Both the position numbers and the translations under genes were made by a program. A DNA stretch of 64,000 nucleotides from Acidiferrobacteraceae bacterium (lineage in GTDB: Bacteria; Pseudomonadota; Gammaproteobacteria; Acidiferrobacterales; SZUA-150), in NCBI GenBank assembly GCA_003228915.1, contig QIGL01000086.1:33255-97254 (forward strand). The letters are read 5' to 3'. Under the pieces are notes generated by a model. It saw nothing but the letters and a program-made list of their open reading frames with translations, was not told the origin of the DNA and ran no database searches. Shown here piece after piece: positions 61,025 to 64,000 of the stretch. Numbering within the stretch: the first letter of the stretch is position 1; every line of letters begins with the position of its first letter.

Positions 61025-61585
61025 ATGAAGTATGTGCGATCAAAAAAAATATCCGGATTCAGCCTGATTGAACTGATGATTGTGGTCGCCATTATTGGCA
61101 TTATTGTTGCTTTTGGTTATCCGGTTTATACAGAAAAAATGATTGAGACCCGGCGTACTGATGCCAAGGAGGCGCTGAGTCGTCTGGCAACTTTGCAGGA
61201 AAAATATTTTACTGAATGTAATCGGTATGCGACTGGGCTGATGGTCATAGGCGTACCACCGACTTGCGCAGCATTAAATATTCCCTGGAGTGACGCAGCG
61301 CCATTTGTCTCTTCAGATGGGCATTATGCAATTTCCATTCTTCCTCCTCCTGCAGGACCTGGAGCGCCTTGTACTGCGGCAACCTGTTTTATGCTGCAAG
61401 CAAACCCTGTCGGAGCTGGTGCTTCCGGTATGCAAAGGAGAAATGGGGTATCTGATGGCAACTTGCGCATTGACCATGCCGGTCGAAAAAGCTGGGCAAA
61501 AGGAAACACTGCAGCTCTAGATGGAAATGGTACTGGCATGTATGTTAATGGTAGTGGGGCTATTATTAGCTGGTCTGCTAAATAA
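61025..61585 (+). CDS. pilE: Type IV pilin PilE-like
   Basis: SGFSLIELMIVVAIIGIIVAFGYPVYTEKM. Confidence 0.9.
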   Translation: MKYVRSKKISGFSLIELMIVVAIIGIIVAFGYPVYTEKMIETRRTDAKEALSRLATLQEKYFTECNRYATGLMVIGVPPTCAALNIPWSDAAPFVSSDGHYAISILPPPAGPGAPCTAATCFMLQANPVGAGASGMQRRNGVSDGNLRIDHAGRKSWAKGNTAALDGNGTGMYVNGSGAIISWSAK

Positions 61586-61710
61586 TTCCGGGTAAGATGG
61601 GTTGTGTCACCCATAATCTATTTACGGCACCCGTAACGCTTTTGGCAGTGTAAATACAATCTGTTCCAGCTGACCCGCTTGTTCTTCGCTTTGATTGACG
61701 CCCCACGTTT

Positions 61711-62424
61711 TTAGCTTATGAAGTACAGCCCCTCCTCTTCCCTGATACGGGGCCGTCCTTTTTTAGCATAACCAATCGTCCGTTCCAGGGCTGATTCAAT
61801 TTGTTTTTTAAACCGATCACTGCCAACAGGCATTGAGCACTGCGTAGCAGTTCGTATCATCTGTAACTCTTTTTTATCCATTTGCGTTTTAAACAATGAC
61901 TGATAATGTTTTTGTCGCATATCCTGATCAGGGTGTTGGTCCAGATACACTGCATGGGGCGTGATCAATGGATTGGGCGCACCATGGGCATTGGTGCGAA
62001 AACTTGACCACCGATAATCAGCCGGATGCGTCACCATGTTGGCTCGTACCGGGTTTAATTCGATGTAGCGATAGCAAGTTAGAAGATAGCGCTCGGCGTC
62101 AACCAGACTGGCTTTATGACGACCTTCCCAGAGCGTCCCGGAGCGTCGGTATTTATAGTTAATGTATTGCACATAACGTCGACCCAAAGATTGCATGACA
62201 CGGGATATGCCTTCCTGGGTCGCAGGTGTCATCAGTAGATGAACATGGTTCGTCATTAACACATAGGCATGGATTGCGACCTGATAACGTTCGCAGGCAT
62301 CTTGCAGGCAATCAAGGTAAAACAAATAATCCTGCTCAGCATAAAAACAAGCCTCGCGATTATTGCCTCTTTGGATGATATGAGCGGGAACCCCCGCCAG
62401 GTACATACGTTGTTTTCTGGGCAT
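61711..62424 (-). CDS. REP-associated Y1 transposase (RayT / TnpA-REP)
   Basis: MPRKQRMYLAGVPAHIIQRGNNREACF...YVLMTNHVHLLMTP...LGRRYVQYINYKYRRSGTLWEGRHKASLV. Confidence 0.93.
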   Translation of the reverse strand: MPRKQRMYLAGVPAHIIQRGNNREACFYAEQDYLFYLDCLQDACERYQVAIHAYVLMTNHVHLLMTPATQEGISRVMQSLGRRYVQYINYKYRRSGTLWEGRHKASLVDAERYLLTCYRYIELNPVRANMVTHPADYRWSSFRTNAHGAPNPLITPHAVYLDQHPDQDMRQKHYQSLFKTQMDKKELQMIRTATQCSMPVGSDRFKKQIESALERTIGYAKKGRPRIREEEGLYFIS

Positions 62425-62543
62425 TGCAAACTCCTTTTTGCATTGGCTATTACCCGTTCCCTGGATAACTTACTGCTGATGTTTAGTGAGTATTCCTGAA
62501 TGATCAATGAGAATGAGACTTATTCGTCACCGACCCCTTTTAT
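62397..62543. repeat. About 147-bp direct repeat, copy A (contains 5' end of RayT)
   Basis: ggtacatacgttgttttctgggcattgcaaac...gatcaatgagaatgagacttattcgtcaccgacccctttta recurs at 62815..62962. Confidence 0.9.
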
Positions 62544-62548
62544 GCCTT

Positions 62549-62764
62549 TTATGCGTGTCTTTCCAGGGGAATGAGTTCTACTGAGCTGGGCAAGGGATTG
62601 GCTTGTTTTGCGGCAGTGGCCTGACTGTTATTTTGTACGACAGCCTGTTTTGATTGGGCATTGGTTTGGTTATCCTGTGCACTATAAGCAGGCAGGCTGA
62701 CCATGATGCCTGTCAGTAACAGGCCGCTGATTGTTATGGCGGTAATAGGGTTTAAATTCTGCAT
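62549..62764 (-). CDS. Small predicted secreted protein
   Basis: 71 aa with signal-peptide-like N-terminus (ITISGLLLTGIMVSLPAYSAQ). Confidence 0.5.
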   Translation of the reverse strand: MQNLNPITAITISGLLLTGIMVSLPAYSAQDNQTNAQSKQAVVQNNSQATAAKQANPLPSSVELIPLERHA

Positions 62765-62814
62765 TTTTTAACCTCGTTAAGTGATTTCATAGTTCTGTTA
62801 GTTGCAATGGCACC

Positions 62815-62962
62815 AGGTACATACGTTGTTTTCCTGGCATTGCAAACGGTTTTTGCATTGGCTGTTACCCGTTCCCTGGATAACTTACTACTGATGTTTA
62901 GTTAGTATTCTTGTAATGATCAATGAGAATGAGACTTATTTGTCACCGACCCCTTTTATTCC
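62815..62962. repeat. Direct repeat copy B (truncated RayT 5' end)
   Basis: High identity to copy A; minus strand reads MPGKQRMYLV... then stop. Confidence 0.9.
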
Positions 62963-63034
62963 GCCTTTTATTTACCTTTTATTTATTTCCTTTTATTTAT
63001 TTTTGTCACCGAGCCCTTTTATTATTATCGTAGC

Positions 63035-63391
63035 CTACTCAACATAGTCCTCAAATTCCCATCGACCCAATCGAGAAACTCTTGCAGCCACTTCTTTCCA
63101 ATCATCACCAGAACAGTGCATTAAATACTTATCAATCGTTCGAATAATATTTTCATAATTGTACTCACGCACAATAAAATAGTGGCGACCAATAACAATT
63201 TCATCTAATCCGTACGTTTTTTCAATCCACTTTGGCGTGCATACCTCAATATCAAATGATTCTTCCCAGTCCTCTCCTTTAGGGCCAATCATTGCCTGCA
63301 ATAAAAAAGTAAAACATTCAGGATCTTCAGGTTGATAGCTAGAAAGACTGTCTATATCCGGGCTATGAACTCGCTTTAGTTCCGCATCCAT
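63035..63391 (-). CDS. Imm8-like immunity protein
   Basis: MDAELKRVHSPDIDSLSSYQPEDPECFTFLLQAMIGPKGEDWEESFDIEVCTPKWI: Imm8-type pattern; likely start at internal Met of ORF 63035..63466. Confidence 0.75.
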   Translation of the reverse strand: MDAELKRVHSPDIDSLSSYQPEDPECFTFLLQAMIGPKGEDWEESFDIEVCTPKWIEKTYGLDEIVIGRHYFIVREYNYENIIRTIDKYLMHCSGDDWKEVAARVSRLGRWEFEDYVE

Positions 63392-63395
63392 ATCT

Positions 63396-64000
63396 CTAAT
63401 CTGTAATATCCAGATGGCCATTGGATTGCCATCGTTTTGTTTTTTGCCCTGGGAATTTCTGCTCAAAGTTAGCTTGAGTCTTGCCCAATCTACCTTTATA
63501 GCTAGGCGGTCGATACTGCCTTAATCCATCTTTCCCGACCAATGTTTTCCCATCACTAGCAACCTTGTACCCATCACCAACCCACGCCTTACCAAGCTTA
63601 TCTGCCTCGGCCCTGGAGCCAGAACCTAAACCAAAGTTTCCTTTGCCTTTGGCTGCATCACGCAGTATTCCAATTCCTCTCCCTGCACTCTTTGCAACCC
63701 TACTAGCAGCCTTCGCTCCTCTCCCTGCTTTAATCGCCAGACCCAATCCGGGAATCGGGCTAGCCAAACCAATAGCACTGATACCAAGATTAATGCCAGC
63801 TTCACCAATACCTTGCCCACTGGCAACGGCAGCACCGAAACTATATAAGTCGACAGCAAAGAAAATGATATCAACAGGGCTTTCCCCATCCGGATCCACA
63901 TACTTATAAGGATTATTATTGGCATAGGCATAACGATTAAATGTCTGGGGATTACTTGCTTTGAATCCCTGGGGATCAATGGCCATGAAACGCCCCAGTT
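63396..64000 (-). CDS. Rhs protein C-terminal core and polymorphic toxin domain (continues beyond right edge)
   Basis: LGRFMAIDPQGFKASNPQTFNRYAYANNNPYKYVDPDGE Rhs core end, followed by variable toxin region; frame open to window end. Confidence 0.85.
   Translation of the reverse strand, partial: LGRFMAIDPQGFKASNPQTFNRYAYANNNPYKYVDPDGESPVDIIFFAVDLYSFGAAVASGQGIGEAGINLGISAIGLASPIPGLGLAIKAGRGAKAASRVAKSAGRGIGILRDAAKGKGNFGLGSGSRAEADKLGKAWVGDGYKVASDGKTLVGKDGLRQYRPPSYKGRLGKTQANFEQKFPGQKTKRWQSNGHLDITD

Noticed and set aside
1-64000. CRISPR arrays, prophage, rRNA operon
   Set aside because: No regularly spaced repeats, phage structural genes outside the T6SS homologs, or rRNA sequence seen

Overview
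Gammaproteobacterial-type chromosomal window dominated by a complete-looking type VI secretion system (T6SS) locus on the minus strand (about 10.6-40.4 kb). It carries an effector/adaptor cassette: VasX-like pore-forming effector, PAAR-like DUF4150, catalytically degenerate ketosynthase-like protein, DUF2169, HEAT-like protein, DUF6484-like protein and VgrG. A second plus-strand VgrG / DUF2235 lipase / duplicated lipoprotein cassette follows (41.7-46.9 kb). Flanking content: RND efflux pump (cut at the left edge), RppH, HAD phosphatase, BtuCD/TonB/BtuF cobalamin uptake, AmpE/AmpD, an ankyrin gene, SulP permease with TsdA-like cytochromes c, an SPFH lipoprotein, tRNA-Thr(CGT), a Fur-family regulator, ThiO, the fimT-pilVWXY1(Y2)E minor pilin operon, a REP-associated Y1 transposase, and an Rhs C-terminal toxin with an Imm8-like immunity gene (Rhs cut at the right edge). 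Points that stand out: (i) a dead thiolase/KS fold inside the T6SS effector-loading cassette; (ii) a 1018-aa VasX-like effector followed by a beta-propeller-like lipoprotein as its only candidate immunity protein; (iii) genes broken by short exact tandem duplications (10 bp in the ankyrin gene, 31 bp in SulP) and two frame breaks in tssC; (iv) a duplicated lipoprotein immunity candidate; (v) a MITE-like palindrome and a duplicated RayT 5' end. All family assignments are by eye from translated sequence; no searches were run.
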